Positions 18,873 through 30,128 of a DNA stretch of 64,000 nt are shown here, one piece after another; positions within the stretch are counted from its first letter, which is position 1, and each line of letters begins with the position of its first letter. Below the pieces are notes generated by a model that had not been told where the DNA came from, ran no database searches, and saw only the letters and a list, made by a program, of their open reading frames with translations. The stretch is from positions 906,009-970,008 of the forward strand of contig NZ_QJSR01000001.1 in the NCBI RefSeq assembly GCF_003217095.1, given 5' to 3'. A program made the translations under genes and the position numbers. Source of the stretch: Rhizobium sp. PP-CC-3A-592 (lineage in GTDB: Bacteria > Pseudomonadota > Alphaproteobacteria > Rhizobiales > Rhizobiaceae).

Positions 18873-19170
18873 TTCGTCCTCCTGTCTGGACATGTCGGGC
18901 CCGGTCATGCCGGTCCCGCTCGTTCATCGCCGGGGCACATGGGCGCTCCGGCACGTTCGGCTTGCAAGTCTCTCATCGAGCTTGCTCCCCCAATTCCGCT
19001 TGCAAGGCCTCTGGAGCCCTTCCAGCCCTTAGGCCTGAGGCTCATCTTGATCGTCCAACATGCCGAAAATGCGACATGCGTCAGATATCAGAAGCCAGAT
19101 CTTCTTCTCGCACCCGGGATCGATAATTTCCAATTGTATTTCTTGTAATGTTCGATAGGAAATTCCGATC

Positions 19171-20070
19171 ATGCTTACCGTCCGACAAATGCGCTATTTC
19201 GATGCCCTTGCCACCACGCGCCATTTCGGCCGCGCGGCCGAGATGGTCAATGTCAGCCAGCCGGCGCTTTCGGCGCAGATCGCGGAGATGGAGAAGGACC
19301 TTAACGTCGCCCTCTTTGAGCGCAACCGCGCAGGCGCGCTGCTGACGCGGCAGGGAGAGGCGCTGCTGCCGGAGGTACAGGCGATCCTGCGGGCGGTCGA
19401 TGCCCTCTACGACCGGGCGCGGCAGGTTACCGGCATTCTCGAAGGGCGGTTGCGGCTCGGCATCATCCCCACGGTCGCACCCTATCTGGTGCCGGTGCTG
19501 ATCCCCATGCTGCGGGAGCGTTTTCCCAAGCTCGAGATCGAGCTGCGCGAGCTGCTCACCTCGGGCTGCGTCGACGATGTGAAGGCCGGGCGGCTCGACT
19601 GCGCCATCGTGGCGCTGCCGCAGAACGAGGAGACTCTGGAAACGCTGCTGCTGTTCCAGGACCGGTTTCTCATCGCCACGGCGGACGACGAGAGCACCGT
19701 GCTGATGTCGCCGATGACGGAGGCGCAGGTGGATGTCGATCGGCTGCTGCTGCTGGAGGAAGGCCACTGCCTGCGCGACCAGGCGCTGGCCGTCTGCGGC
19801 GCCTCGGCCGGGCGGCGGGTGGCGAATTACGGTGCGACCTCCATGGCAACGCTTTTACAGATGGTGAGCCATGGCATGGGCATCACGCTCATTCCGGAGA
19901 TTGCGGTGAAGGAAGAGCGCGGGCGCAGCCGCATGCGCATCGTGCCCTTTGCCGAACCGCAGCCATCGCGGCAGATCGGGCTCGTCTGGCGTGGCCGGTC
20001 GCGCCGGACCGCCGATCACCGGGCGCTCGCCGAGGTCGTCATCGATGCCTCGGCGAAATTGCTCGAATAG
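19171..20070 (+). CDS. oxyR: Hydrogen peroxide-sensing LysR regulator OxyR
   Basis: 299 residues. The winged helix is MLTVRQMRYFDALATTRHFG with SQPALSAQIAEMEKDL. The two redox cysteines are present as C200 and C209 in EEGHCLRDQALAVCG, matching C199/C208 of E. coli OxyR. Oxidation forms a disulfide that switches the protein to an activator of katA, its divergent neighbour. The shared region contains AT-rich stretches with GATAATTTCC and GATAGGAAAT near oxyR that could be binding half-sites; I could not define a full operator. Confidence 0.94.
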   Translation: MLTVRQMRYFDALATTRHFGRAAEMVNVSQPALSAQIAEMEKDLNVALFERNRAGALLTRQGEALLPEVQAILRAVDALYDRARQVTGILEGRLRLGIIPTVAPYLVPVLIPMLRERFPKLEIELRELLTSGCVDDVKAGRLDCAIVALPQNEETLETLLLFQDRFLIATADDESTVLMSPMTEAQVDVDRLLLLEEGHCLRDQALAVCGASAGRRVANYGATSMATLLQMVSHGMGITLIPEIAVKEERGRSRMRIVPFAEPQPSRQIGLVWRGRSRRTADHRALAEVVIDASAKLLE

Positions 20071-20083
20071 GCTGATATCGGCT

Positions 20084-20866
20084 TTATCGCATGCCCCAGC
20101 CGTGGCTGACCATCAGCGACTGGCCGGTGAGGGCATTGGTTTCGAAGCCTGCGAGGAACAGCGCGACATTCGCCACATCCTCGATGGTGGTGAATTCGGT
20201 ATCGACCGTGCCGCCCAGCATGACGCGCTTGACGACCTCTTCCTCCGAAATGCCGAGGGCGTTGGCCTGTTCCGGGATCTGCTTTTCCACCAGCGGCGTC
20301 TTGACGAAGCCGGGGCAGATGACGTTGGAGCGCACCCCATGCGGGCCGCCTTCCTTGGCGACCACGCGCGCGAGACCGAGCAGGCCGTGCTTGGCGGTGA
20401 CATAGGCGGATTTCAGCGGCGAGGCTTCATGGGAGTGGACGGAGCCCATATAGATCAGCGCGCCGCCGCCCTGGCGCTTCATGTGTGGCATGCAGGCCTT
20501 GGTGGTGAGGAAGGCGCCGTCGAGGTGGATGGACAGCATCTTCTTCCAGTCCTCGAACGGGAAATCCTCGATTTTGTGGACGATCTGGACGCCCGCGTTG
20601 GAGACGAGCACATCGACGCGGCCCCATTTGTCCATGACAGCGGCAACGCCAGTGTTGACCGCCGCCTCCGACGTCACGTCCATCGCAAGGCCGATCGCTT
20701 CGCCGGGACCGGAGGCGGTGAGGTCCGCGGCGGTGGCATCCGATGCCTCCAGCTTCAGGTCGGCGATGGCGACACGGGCGCCTTCGGCGACGTATCGCGC
20801 GGCGATGGCCCGGCCGATGCCGCTGGCGGAGCCGGTGACGATGCAGACCTTGTCTTTCAGTTTCAT
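20084..20866 (-). CDS. bdhA: 3-hydroxybutyrate dehydrogenase
   Basis: 260 residues, short-chain dehydrogenase. It oxidises 3-hydroxybutyrate to acetoacetate with NAD in polyhydroxybutyrate use. Motifs: cofactor loop [20 protein letters not shown], catalytic Ser/Tyr/Lys in [22 protein letters not shown], and the family tail [11 protein letters not shown]. The start at 20866 follows GGGAGAG. Convergent with oxyR (13 bp apart). Confidence 0.93.
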   Translation of the reverse strand: MKLKDKVCIVTGSASGIGRAIAARYVAEGARVAIADLKLEASDATAADLTASGPGEAIGLAMDVTSEAAVNTGVAAVMDKWGRVDVLVSNAGVQIVHKIEDFPFEDWKKMLSIHLDGAFLTTKACMPHMKRQGGGALIYMGSVHSHEASPLKSAYVTAKHGLLGLARVVAKEGGPHGVRSNVICPGFVKTPLVEKQIPEQANALGISEEEVVKRVMLGGTVDTEFTTIEDVANVALFLAGFETNALTGQSLMVSHGWGMR

Positions 20867-20966
20867 GTTGCTCTCCCTCAGTGCCCGGTGGTCGTGGCCG
20901 CGGCTCGGACGATAATCGCTTCGCACGCCGGGTAAAGCCGGGCCGCGCAGGAAAATTCCGGAACGA

Positions 20967-21377
20967 TCAGACGATGTGGATCGCGAGCAGCAGCCAGAGC
21001 AGCGCGTTCAAGAAAAAACCGGCGACGAACAGCCTGTGGCGCAGCATCAGCCGGTTGGAGGTGACATGCACGAAGGCATGACCGTAGCGGGAGAGGACGA
21101 AGAGCCATGCCGCGGAGACCGTCAGGATGGACACGCCGTCCGTAACATAGAGAAGCGTGCAGACGAGGGTGAAGAGGACGGGAAGCTCGAACTGGTTGGT
21201 GAGATTGCGCGCCACCGTCGCGCTCGTTTCCGGCTCGACCGACGGGATCAGGAAATCTCGGGCACGGGCCGTTCCCTGCCGCACGGCGCCGAAGCGCCGT
21301 TTTCCCATCAGGCCATAGACGATGTAGACGAGCAGAACCTGCGCGATCACGGGCCAGATCATGGCGGTATTGGTCAT
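20967..21377 (-). CDS. MAPEG-family membrane protein
   Basis: 136 residues, four hydrophobic helices. The MAPEG signature [18 protein letters not shown] is clear, with [20 protein letters not shown] following. Bacterial members are related to microsomal glutathione S-transferases, but most are uncharacterised. Upstream of bdhA on the same strand and downstream of guaB. Confidence 0.85.
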   Translation of the reverse strand: MTNTAMIWPVIAQVLLVYIVYGLMGKRRFGAVRQGTARARDFLIPSVEPETSATVARNLTNQFELPVLFTLVCTLLYVTDGVSILTVSAAWLFVLSRYGHAFVHVTSNRLMLRHRLFVAGFFLNALLWLLLAIHIV

Positions 21378-21448
21378 GCGGCTTGTTCTCCTCGCCTGAT
21401 GATCGGTTCGATATGTCCGGGAGAAGTAGGTGAGGTCCTGCTAAAGGA

Positions 21449-21480
21449 AAGGGAGCCGCGCGGCTTGCGTGCGGCTCCCT
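21449..21480 (-). terminator. Hairpin terminator of guaB
   Basis: GGGAGCCGC and GCGGCTCCC form a 9-bp stem. On the minus strand it is followed by TTTCCTTT, 25 bp after the guaB stop. Confidence 0.7.
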
Positions 21481-21504
21481 CCGGAATTCAGCAGATTCTC
21501 ACAA

Positions 21505-23323
<1,819 letters not shown>

Positions 23324-23632
23324 ATGACCGCACTGCGCAAGCGAGCCCATGCTCAGGAAATACGTTTTGTACGTGAAGAAGAACTGACCTTTCGCGCCGA
23401 AGCGCGCCGTAACGCGCTGATCGGCCTGTGGGCCGCCGTCATGATCGACACGCCGGATGCCGAAGCCTATGCCCGTGGCATTGTGGAGGCCGGTGTGGAG
23501 AATCCGGACGGCGTCATCGACCGGCTGCACAGCGACTTCGAAGCCGCTGGCGTGATCTTTCTGGAAGACGACATTCGCGACCGCATGACCGGCATGCTGC
23601 GCTCGCTGCGCGACGAGATGTACGCCGCCTGA
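23324..23632 (+). CDS. DUF1476 protein, F1-ATPase zeta-subunit type
   Basis: 102 residues from MTALRKRAHAQEIRF, which aligns end to end with the family start M-T-x-x-x-K-R. The core FRAEARRNALIGLWAA is diagnostic. In Paracoccus and rhizobia this protein is the zeta inhibitor of the F1-ATPase, binding the catalytic interface through its N-terminus. An in-frame GTG at 23294 adds 10 residues without family support. Confidence 0.85.
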   Translation: MTALRKRAHAQEIRFVREEELTFRAEARRNALIGLWAAVMIDTPDAEAYARGIVEAGVENPDGVIDRLHSDFEAAGVIFLEDDIRDRMTGMLRSLRDEMYAA

Positions 23633-23638
23633 CGGGCC

Positions 23639-23660
23639 GCCTGCGTCAAAGGACGCAGGC
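23639..23660. terminator. Hairpin between convergent genes
   Basis: Perfect 9-bp stem GCCTGCGTC / GACGCAGGC with a 4-nt loop, 6 bp after the DUF1476 stop. It has no long T-run on either strand, so termination strength is uncertain. Confidence 0.5.
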
Positions 23661-23668
23661 CAAAACCG

Positions 23669-24670
23669 TCAGAGATACAGCTGATACGACGCCGGCACGA
23701 AGCGGTAGCCGGCGTCCAGCTTTTCGGCATAGCCCACGGCCGGGAACGGCATGTGGTAGCCGATGAAGGGCAGCCGTTCGGAAGCCACCATGTCGAACAC
23801 CTTGCGGCGCGACGCGGCCGCCTTTTCCTTGTCCATGTCGAACTTCACCTGCCAGTCCGGCTGCTGGAGCGACAGGACATAGTGATTGGCCGTATCGGCC
23901 GTCAGCATGAGATCCTTGCCCTGCGAGGAGACGCGGAAGACCATGTGGCCGGGCGAGTGGCCGAAGGCGGCGATGGCCGTGATTCCAGATGCGACATCGG
24001 CGCCATCGCCGATCAGCGTCGCCTTTTCCACCAGCGGCACGACATTCTTCAGCACCGCCTTGTGCCCGCCCTCCGCTGGCGACCCCACGCGGGCCGGATC
24101 CTTCCAGAAGGCGAGCTCCGTCTCGCCCATGACATAGCGCGCATTGGGGAAGGCCGGCTTGCCGCCGTCCATGAGGCCGTTGATATGATCGCCATGCATG
24201 TGGGTGAGTACCACGAGCGTGATGCTTTCCGGCGGATAGCCAGCCGTCCGCAAGCCCTCCAGCAGCAGGCCGGTGCCGGCGGCACGCCCCGCCTCGCCAT
24301 TGCCGGTGTCGAACAACACGACCTCCGACCCGGTATCGACGACCACGGGCGAGAAGCCGTTGGCAAAGCGATCGGTCGGCAGGAAGTTCTTTTCCAGAAG
24401 TGCGGCCACGGCCTCCGGCGGCTGGTCGATGCCGAAGGTTTCGCTCGGCTTGTCGGCGAGCCGCAGACCGTCGCTGACGACGGTGACGGTGAAATCGCCG
24501 AGCTTGAAGCTCGAGCTCTTGCCGCCCGGCGTGGCCTTCGGCGTTTCCTTCGCACCCTTCCCCGCCGCATCCTGCGCAAAGGCGGCGCGCTTCATAATGA
24601 GGGGCGCGGCCAGCGCGCCGATGGCGGTTGCAGCGAAGAGGGCGCGTCGGCCGAGGGAAAATCCGTGCAT
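23669..24670 (-). CDS. Exported metallo-beta-lactamase-fold hydrolase
   Basis: 333 residues. The N-terminus (FSLGRRALFAATAIGALAAP) is Tat/Sec-like, with RR before a hydrophobic run. The metal-binding motif is THMHGDHINGL, followed by AAFGHSPGHMVF and TADTANHY for the remaining ligands. This is the quorum-quenching lactonase/glyoxalase II fold. The substrate is unknown; export argues for a periplasmic role. Confidence 0.87.
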   Translation of the reverse strand: MHGFSLGRRALFAATAIGALAAPLIMKRAAFAQDAAGKGAKETPKATPGGKSSSFKLGDFTVTVVSDGLRLADKPSETFGIDQPPEAVAALLEKNFLPTDRFANGFSPVVVDTGSEVVLFDTGNGEAGRAAGTGLLLEGLRTAGYPPESITLVVLTHMHGDHINGLMDGGKPAFPNARYVMGETELAFWKDPARVGSPAEGGHKAVLKNVVPLVEKATLIGDGADVASGITAIAAFGHSPGHMVFRVSSQGKDLMLTADTANHYVLSLQQPDWQVKFDMDKEKAAASRRKVFDMVASERLPFIGYHMPFPAVGYAEKLDAGYRFVPASYQLYL

Positions 24671-24902
24671 CGATCGTTTCCTTTGTCTTTAAACCTCAAG
24701 GCCCGGCCACGGAGCGTGGTCACCCGTATCCGACCATGAAGCGCAGCCATGAGCCGCCCTGCATCGTGCGTGACCGCGCAGGCAGAAGCGCCCTAGGTAG
24801 CGCAAGACGCACGCCTTGACAGAACGCGCATTACGCCTTCACAGGAAGTTGACTATCGCGTGAGACGGGACACGGGACTTTCGTGTTTCCGTTTCTATCT
24901 CC

Positions 24903-24938
24903 CTCGCCATACAACCTCGCCTCGCCATACAACCTCGC
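24903..24938. repeat. Perfect 18-bp tandem duplication
   Basis: CTCGCCATACAACCTCGC occurs twice head to tail. It lies in the 373-bp region (24671-25043) between the MBL-fold gene and the MFS gene, which otherwise holds no recognised gene. Confidence 0.85.
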
Positions 24939-25043
24939 AAGGCCGCGTGGCCCCCGCGCACCGGCACCTGCTCCCTACCGTACCGGCCATCCCCGGCATT
25001 CCCCGCCGGGCGCCCGAGAGGCCGTCGAAAGGCTTGCCTTCGC

Positions 25044-26468
25044 ATGAACCGCATCGTTCCGCTGATCCTCGCCGTCGCTCTCTTCATGGAGCAGATGGAC
25101 TCCACGGTCATCGCGACCTCCCTGCCCGCCATTGCCCGCGACCTCGGCGTCGGTCCGATCACGCTCAAGCTGGCGCTGACGTCCTACATGGTGTCGCTCG
25201 CGATCTTCATTCCCTTAAGCGGCTGGATGGCCGACAGGTTCGGCGCCAAGCGCATCTTCCGCTCGGCCATCCTCGTGTTCATCGTCGGCTCCATTCTCTG
25301 CGCCATCTCCGGCGATCTCGTCTCCTTCGTCGGCGCGCGCTTCCTGCAGGGCATGGGCGGCGCGATGATGACGCCCGTGGCGCGGCTGGTGCTGGTGCGC
25401 AGCACGCAACGCAGCGAACTGGTAAGCGCGATGGCGCTGCTCAGCATTCCCGCGCTGACCGGGCCGCTGGCCGGGCCGCCGCTGGGTGGCTTCATCACCA
25501 CCTATTTCTCCTGGCACTGGATCTTCATCATCAACGTGCCGGTCGGTATCCTCGGCTACATCCTCTCCGGCATCTACCTGCCCGAGGTCGTCAGCGACCG
25601 TCCGCCACCGATCGACGTCACCGGCTTCTTCCTCAGCGCCATTGCCGCCTCCGGCACCATGTTCGGCCTGTCGGTCATGAGCCTGCCCGCTTTGCCGCCG
25701 AGCGTCGGCGCTATCGCCGCCGGCATCGGCATTCTCTGCGGCTTTCTCTACGTCCGCCACGCCCGGCACCACCCGGCACCGCTGCTCGATCTTAACCTTT
25801 TCAAAGACAGCGCCTTTCGCGCTGCGGCCATCGGCGGCACGCTTTTCCGCATTTCCATCGGCGCCATTCCCTTCCTCATGCCGCTGATGCTGCAGGTGGG
25901 CTTCGGCCTGTCGCCGTTCCAATCCGGCATGATCACCTTCGTCGGCGCCATCGGTGCGCTGACGACGAAGTTCTTCGCCAAGCGCGTGCTCGTTTTCGCC
26001 GGCTTTCGCACCACGCTGATCATCGCGGCGCTGATCGGCACCGTGCTGACCTTCGTCAACGGGCTCTTCACACCGGCCACGCCCTATATCGTCATGTGCC
26101 TCGTGCTGCTGATCGCCGGCTTTGCCCGCTCGTTCTTCTTCACCAGCATCAACGCGCTTTCCTTCGCGGACATTCCCGACGCCATGGCCAGCAAGGCGAC
26201 CGCGATGAGCGCCGTTCTGCAACAGATGAGCCTGGCGCTCGGCGTCGCCGTGGCCGGCGCCATTCTGGAAGTGGAAAACCGCTGGACCGGCACCCAGCTG
26301 GAACTCGGCGATTTCCAGCTCGCCTTCATGCTGATCTCCGCCATCACCCTCACCTCCGTCATCCCCTTCATCGGCATGGCGAAAACCGCCGGCGCCGAAG
26401 TGTCCGGCCACGGCGCCGCAGCGCGGGAGAAGGGTGAGGCACAGCTGGAGTCGCTTGGGGGGAAGTAA
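25044..26468 (+). CDS. MFS exporter, DHA2 (EmrB/QacA) type
   Basis: 474 residues with about 14 hydrophobic segments. Drug:proton antiporter family. Motif D1-like LFMEQMDSTVIATSLPAIA in TM1, motif A GWMADRFGAKRIFR, motif B RFLQGMGGAMMTPVARLVL, and motif C ALTGPLAGPPLGGFI. The substrate is unknown; no adaptor (EmrA) gene is adjacent. The C-terminal 25 residues are hydrophilic. Confidence 0.9.
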   Translation: MNRIVPLILAVALFMEQMDSTVIATSLPAIARDLGVGPITLKLALTSYMVSLAIFIPLSGWMADRFGAKRIFRSAILVFIVGSILCAISGDLVSFVGARFLQGMGGAMMTPVARLVLVRSTQRSELVSAMALLSIPALTGPLAGPPLGGFITTYFSWHWIFIINVPVGILGYILSGIYLPEVVSDRPPPIDVTGFFLSAIAASGTMFGLSVMSLPALPPSVGAIAAGIGILCGFLYVRHARHHPAPLLDLNLFKDSAFRAAAIGGTLFRISIGAIPFLMPLMLQVGFGLSPFQSGMITFVGAIGALTTKFFAKRVLVFAGFRTTLIIAALIGTVLTFVNGLFTPATPYIVMCLVLLIAGFARSFFFTSINALSFADIPDAMASKATAMSAVLQQMSLALGVAVAGAILEVENRWTGTQLELGDFQLAFMLISAITLTSVIPFIGMAKTAGAEVSGHGAAAREKGEAQLESLGGK

Positions 26469-26555
26469 TACGGTTGATCACGTCCTGAAAAGAAAAAACA
26501 GAACCGTAAACGTCTCGCCGCGAGGCTGCGTTTTTGAAGGACGGGCCACCTTGCT

Positions 26556-26674
26556 CTCCGTCATTCTGGGCCTGACCCGGAATCCATTCAGCCCAAGTCC
26601 TTGGGCTGAGAAGCGTTTTTTGACCTGACGGACGTCAGGTCGCTCGATTCCGGGTCAAGCCCGGAATGACGGAG
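26556..26674. repeat. Compound palindromic intergenic repeat
   Basis: 29-bp outer arms (26556-26584 and 26646-26674, two mismatches) enclose two further hairpins: TCAGCCCAAG/CTTGGGCTGA (26588-26609) and GACCTGACG/CGTCAGGTC-like (26621-26641). It sits between convergent genes and resembles the dispersed GTCATTCCGGGCTTGACCCG repeats of alphaproteobacteria. It can form a cruciform. Confidence 0.85.
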
Positions 26675-26685
26675 CTTCGGGCCGT

Positions 26686-27471
26686 TCAGCCCTCGTCGTC
26701 GTGTTCCGTCACATCCTCGCGCTCGTCCCGAAAGGTCTGACCTTCCGCCCGAAGATCGTCGTGATCCGAGATGCCCTCGCGCCGGCCCTTGAAGTCCTTT
26801 GCCAGCAGGAACATCTCGACCGATTCGGCGCGGGAGGAGGCCGGCTTGATGTGCAGGACCTGACGGAAATTCTGCTTCAGCAGGTTGAGAAGCTCGCGCT
26901 CCGTGCCGCCCTGGAAGGTCTTGGCGAGAAAGTGCCCGCCGGGGCCGAGCACATCGATGGCGAAGTGGGCGGCGACCTCGCAGAGGTGCATGGTGCGGAT
27001 ATGGTCGGTCTGGCGGTGGCCCGTGGTGGGGGCCGCCATGTCGGAGAGCACGAGATCCGGCGTGCCGCCCAGCGCATCCATAATGGCGTCGGGAGCGGAG
27101 GGATCGAGGAAATCGAGCTTCAGGATGATGACGCCGGGCAGCGGATCGACATCGAGAAAATCGATCGCCACCACGCGCGGGTCCGTATCCGTCGAGCTCG
27201 TGACCTTGGCAGCGATCTGCGACCAGCTGCCGGGTGCGGCACCCAGATCGATGATGCGCTTGGCGCCGGTCAGGATCTTGTGCTTCTCGTCGATCTCCAA
27301 GAGCTTGAAGGCCGCGCGGGCGCGATAGCCTTCCAACTGGGCGCGCTGCACATAGGGGTCGTTGATGTGGCGCTCGATCCAGCGCCGCGACGACGCCTTC
27401 AGCTTGCCCTTCTTCACCCTCTGCCCGAGTTTGCGTCCGGTCCGATTGCCGCCGATGGGGGGCTTGGTCAT
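26686..27471 (-). CDS. rlmE: 23S rRNA (uridine-2552-2'-O)-methyltransferase
   Basis: 261 residues (FtsJ/RrmJ family). It methylates U2552 of the ribosomal A loop. SAM motif [15 protein letters not shown]; the K-D-K-E tetrad residues lie in [32 protein letters not shown] and the ESVEMFLLA region. It has a basic N-terminus and a charged C-terminal extension of about 30 residues. It overlaps the upstream ppx/gppA gene by 4 bp (ATGA). Confidence 0.95.
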   Translation of the reverse strand: MTKPPIGGNRTGRKLGQRVKKGKLKASSRRWIERHINDPYVQRAQLEGYRARAAFKLLEIDEKHKILTGAKRIIDLGAAPGSWSQIAAKVTSSTDTDPRVVAIDFLDVDPLPGVIILKLDFLDPSAPDAIMDALGGTPDLVLSDMAAPTTGHRQTDHIRTMHLCEVAAHFAIDVLGPGGHFLAKTFQGGTERELLNLLKQNFRQVLHIKPASSRAESVEMFLLAKDFKGRREGISDHDDLRAEGQTFRDEREDVTEHDDEG

Positions 27472-29699
27472 GAGTTTCGGCCCTCCTCGGAGCCAGTTTG
27501 CGGGCCGGGACGCGACAGGCGGCGGCCTCGACCGCGGCGCCAGACGCCGTCATCGGCCATCATATCCGTCAAAAGGCCTTCGCGCAGCCCACGATCGGCA
27601 ACCCGCATGCGGGTCGACGGCCAGCGCCGGCGAATGGCTTCCAGAATGGCACAGCCGGCGAGAACGAGATCCGCCCGATCCGGCCCGATGCAGGGATTGG
27701 CCGCGCGCGCCGCGAAATCCCAGGAGAGCAGGCGTGCCTGCATGGCGGAGACCTCGTCATCCGACAGCCAGAGCCCATCCACCCGGCGGCGGTCGTAGCG
27801 CGGCAGGTCGAGATGCACGCCGGCGAGCGTGGTAACCGTGCCGGACGTGCCGATGAGGTGGAAATCATCGGCCGCGCGAACGGCCTCGATCTCCGGGCAG
27901 TCGAAGCGATCGAGCATGCCGGAGACTTCGCGGATCATGCCCTCAAAACTTTCCGGCGTGACGTCGCGGCCGCCATGGCGCTCCGACAGCGTGACGACGC
28001 CGACCGGCAGCGACGTCCAGTGGGTGATGTGATTGGCAAGCCGGCTCGACCTGGTGTCGCCGATATGCAGCACGGCGATTTCCGACGAGCCGCCGCCGAT
28101 ATCGAACAGCACCACGGAGCGCGCCTCGCGCCCGACCAGCGATGCGCAACCGGACACGGCCAGACGCGCCTCGGTTTCCCGGTCGATGATCTCAAGCTCG
28201 AGCCCGGTTTCCGCAGACACGCGCTCCATGAAGATCACGCCGTTTTCGGCAGCGCGGGCCGCTTCGGTCGCGATCAGCCGGGCACGCCGGATGTTGCGGT
28301 GCCCAAGCTTCGCCGCGCAGATCTTCAGCGCCTCGACCGAGCGGTTCATGGCATCCTCGGACAGGCGGCCGCTGGCCGCAAGGCCTTCGCCGAGCCGCAC
28401 GATCCGGGAGAAGCCATCCACGACCCGGAACTGCCCCGGCCGCGTCGGCTGCGCGATCAGGAGACGGCAATTGTTGGTCCCGAGATCGAGCGCGGCATAA
28501 AGCGGCGGCGGGCCGGAATCTTCGCTCTCGAACGTATCCGTGCGCCAGCTGGAGGCTGCGGCACGGTTTCCGGCGTTGGAGCCGGGCCGCGCGGCGTACC
28601 CGCCCTCCGCAACCGATCCATGATGCGCGCCCTGCCCTGCGCCGTTGGCGCCGCGCCCGTGGCCGGCATGACCGGATGTCTTGTTGATCGCAGCACTTGC
28701 GTGCGGCCCGCTGCGGGCCCCGCCCTGATTGGTGCCCTGTTCGAAGCGCTGATGCCCGGAATGGCCGCTTTGCTGCGACACCGGGCGACCGGAGGCGCCA
28801 GCCTGTGAACCGGCACCCTGTGCTTCCGAATGCGGCGCGGCGGCACCGCCCTGGACGCCCGGATTACGGCCCGGCCTCTGCCCCGCCGACGCGCGACCGT
28901 CGCTGCCGGCTCCGCCAACACGATCCCGCCCGGACCTTACGACATCCGTGCCCTGCAGCGGACGCGCCTGGGCATTGCGGCGATGACGATGCTTGTGATT
29001 GCGGTGGCCTTTGCCGGCCGATTCCGCCCCGCGTCCCTGCGCAGGCTTCGAACCGTTGCCACTGGACGCACCCTGTGCCGCCGATCCGCCATCGGGATGG
29101 CTTCGCGAAGCGCCGGCCGCACCACCTGCATCCTGTGCCGCAGCACCAGCACCGCCACCTGCATGACCATAACTGCCCGCTTCGTCCCGCCGCTCGCCCG
29201 ACCGGCGACCGGAAGCGTGACGCGAGCCGTCGAACGCACCGCTACGATGTGCATCCCCATCGCGTGCATCACGGGACGGGAGATTACGTGCTGGGCCATC
29301 CTGTGTTCCGGCATCCTGCGGTTGAGCGCCGCGGACATGCGGGTCCGAGCCGGACGCCTTGATGTCGGCGCAGTGAACCGCACCATCACCATGCAAAGCG
29401 CCACGCCCCTGCGCAGAACCTGACGACGCGGACTTCGTGCGCCGCCGCCGCTTGCGTTTGCGCGCAGGTTCGCCATCCAGAACGGTCTGTCCGGAATGGC
29501 CGGCTCCGGATACGGAGGGGCCTTGGGAACTGTCATGTGGGGAGCTGGCATGTGCGGAGCCCTTGCGCGCCGCCTTACGACGCCTGCGCTTGGCTTTGCC
29601 GGACCCGGGGATGGATTGCCCCTGGTTTCCGGCCGCTGCCGACGCCCCGCTCTCATACGGCGTATCGCCGTGCTCGGGGTCTTTCACTGATCTTACCAC
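27468..29699 (-). CDS. Ppx/GppA phosphatase with a long disordered N-terminal extension
   Basis: 743 residues. The catalytic domain starts near residue 400: [16 protein letters not shown] (phosphate loop 1), then [17 protein letters not shown] and [13 protein letters not shown]. This actin-fold family hydrolyses polyphosphate or pppGpp. The first 400 residues are Gly/Ala/Ser/His/Arg rich with basic clusters ([38 protein letters not shown]) and no predicted fold. Such enzymes are usually 300-530 residues. Frame integrity through the extension supports it being real. Coupled to rlmE by a 4-bp overlap. The true start could be further in. Confidence 0.85.
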   Translation of the reverse strand: MVRSVKDPEHGDTPYESGASAAAGNQGQSIPGSGKAKRRRRKAARKGSAHASSPHDSSQGPSVSGAGHSGQTVLDGEPARKRKRRRRTKSASSGSAQGRGALHGDGAVHCADIKASGSDPHVRGAQPQDAGTQDGPARNLPSRDARDGDAHRSGAFDGSRHASGRRSGERRDEAGSYGHAGGGAGAAAQDAGGAAGASRSHPDGGSAAQGASSGNGSKPAQGRGAESAGKGHRNHKHRHRRNAQARPLQGTDVVRSGRDRVGGAGSDGRASAGQRPGRNPGVQGGAAAPHSEAQGAGSQAGASGRPVSQQSGHSGHQRFEQGTNQGGARSGPHASAAINKTSGHAGHGRGANGAGQGAHHGSVAEGGYAARPGSNAGNRAAASSWRTDTFESEDSGPPPLYAALDLGTNNCRLLIAQPTRPGQFRVVDGFSRIVRLGEGLAASGRLSEDAMNRSVEALKICAAKLGHRNIRRARLIATEAARAAENGVIFMERVSAETGLELEIIDRETEARLAVSGCASLVGREARSVVLFDIGGGSSEIAVLHIGDTRSSRLANHITHWTSLPVGVVTLSERHGGRDVTPESFEGMIREVSGMLDRFDCPEIEAVRAADDFHLIGTSGTVTTLAGVHLDLPRYDRRRVDGLWLSDDEVSAMQARLLSWDFAARAANPCIGPDRADLVLAGCAILEAIRRRWPSTRMRVADRGLREGLLTDMMADDGVWRRGRGRRLSRPGPQTGSEEGRNS

Positions 29700-29966
29700 C
29701 GCGTCGCGCGAAGCCTTACCGGTCGCTCAAGACGCTCTCTCGATTTTCGTTGCCCCGACTCTACCAGCGCGCCCGCCTTTCGCCAACTGCTTTTTCCCGA
29801 ACGACAATCCGCCCCGCCAAACCGCGCCATTTCCCCCGAAACCTCCCGGTTCCCCAGACAAAAACCCCGCCATTCGACCATCCCGCAAAGTTTTTCAAAA
29901 ACCCCCTTTGCATCCCGCCTCCTTTTGTCTATAAGCCCGGCACACCGACGGGCACAGCCCGCGCGT

Positions 29967-30040
29967 TGGGGAATAGGTTAACGGTAGACCCACGGACTCT
30001 GACTCCGTTAGTCCTGGTTCGAATCCAGGTTCCCCAGCCA
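29967..30040 (+). tRNA. tRNA-Gln, anticodon CTG
   Basis: Complete cloverleaf: acceptor TGGGGAA/TTCCCCA, anticodon stem ACGGA/TCCGT with loop CTCTGAC (anticodon 29999-30001), T-arm CCTGG-TTCGAAT-CCAGG, discriminator G, and encoded CCA. Its 3' end is the integration target of the element that follows. Confidence 0.97.
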
Positions 30041-30041
30041 A
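30024..30041 (+). other. attL core, in the tRNA-Gln 3' end
   Basis: TCCAGGTTCCCCAGCCAA, identical to 47981-47998. It covers the 3' half of the T-arm, the acceptor strand and CCA plus one base, so the tRNA stays intact after integration. Confidence 0.93.
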
Positions 30042-30092
30042 TCTTCCCGTGGAAATTCAATAGTTTAGCTTCATGTCGCCAGTGTTGGGAAC

Positions 30093-30113
30093 ACCCCCAC
30101 GCTGCACCCCCAC
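30093..30113 (+). promoter_or_regulatory. Paired ACCCCCAC sites, left end (probable integrase arm sites)
   Basis: ACCCCCAC at 30093 and 30106, a 13-bp step. The same pair with the same step occurs at the right end (47897 and 47910). The sites lie between attL and the integrase gene. Arm-type binding by the integrase or a directionality factor is inferred. Confidence 0.6.
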
Positions 30114-30128
30114 AAGGTGCTTTTGGCG

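Noticed and set aside
27498-28808. 436-residue plus-strand open frame
   Set aside because: Antisense to the Ppx/GppA catalytic domain, which carries clear family motifs.
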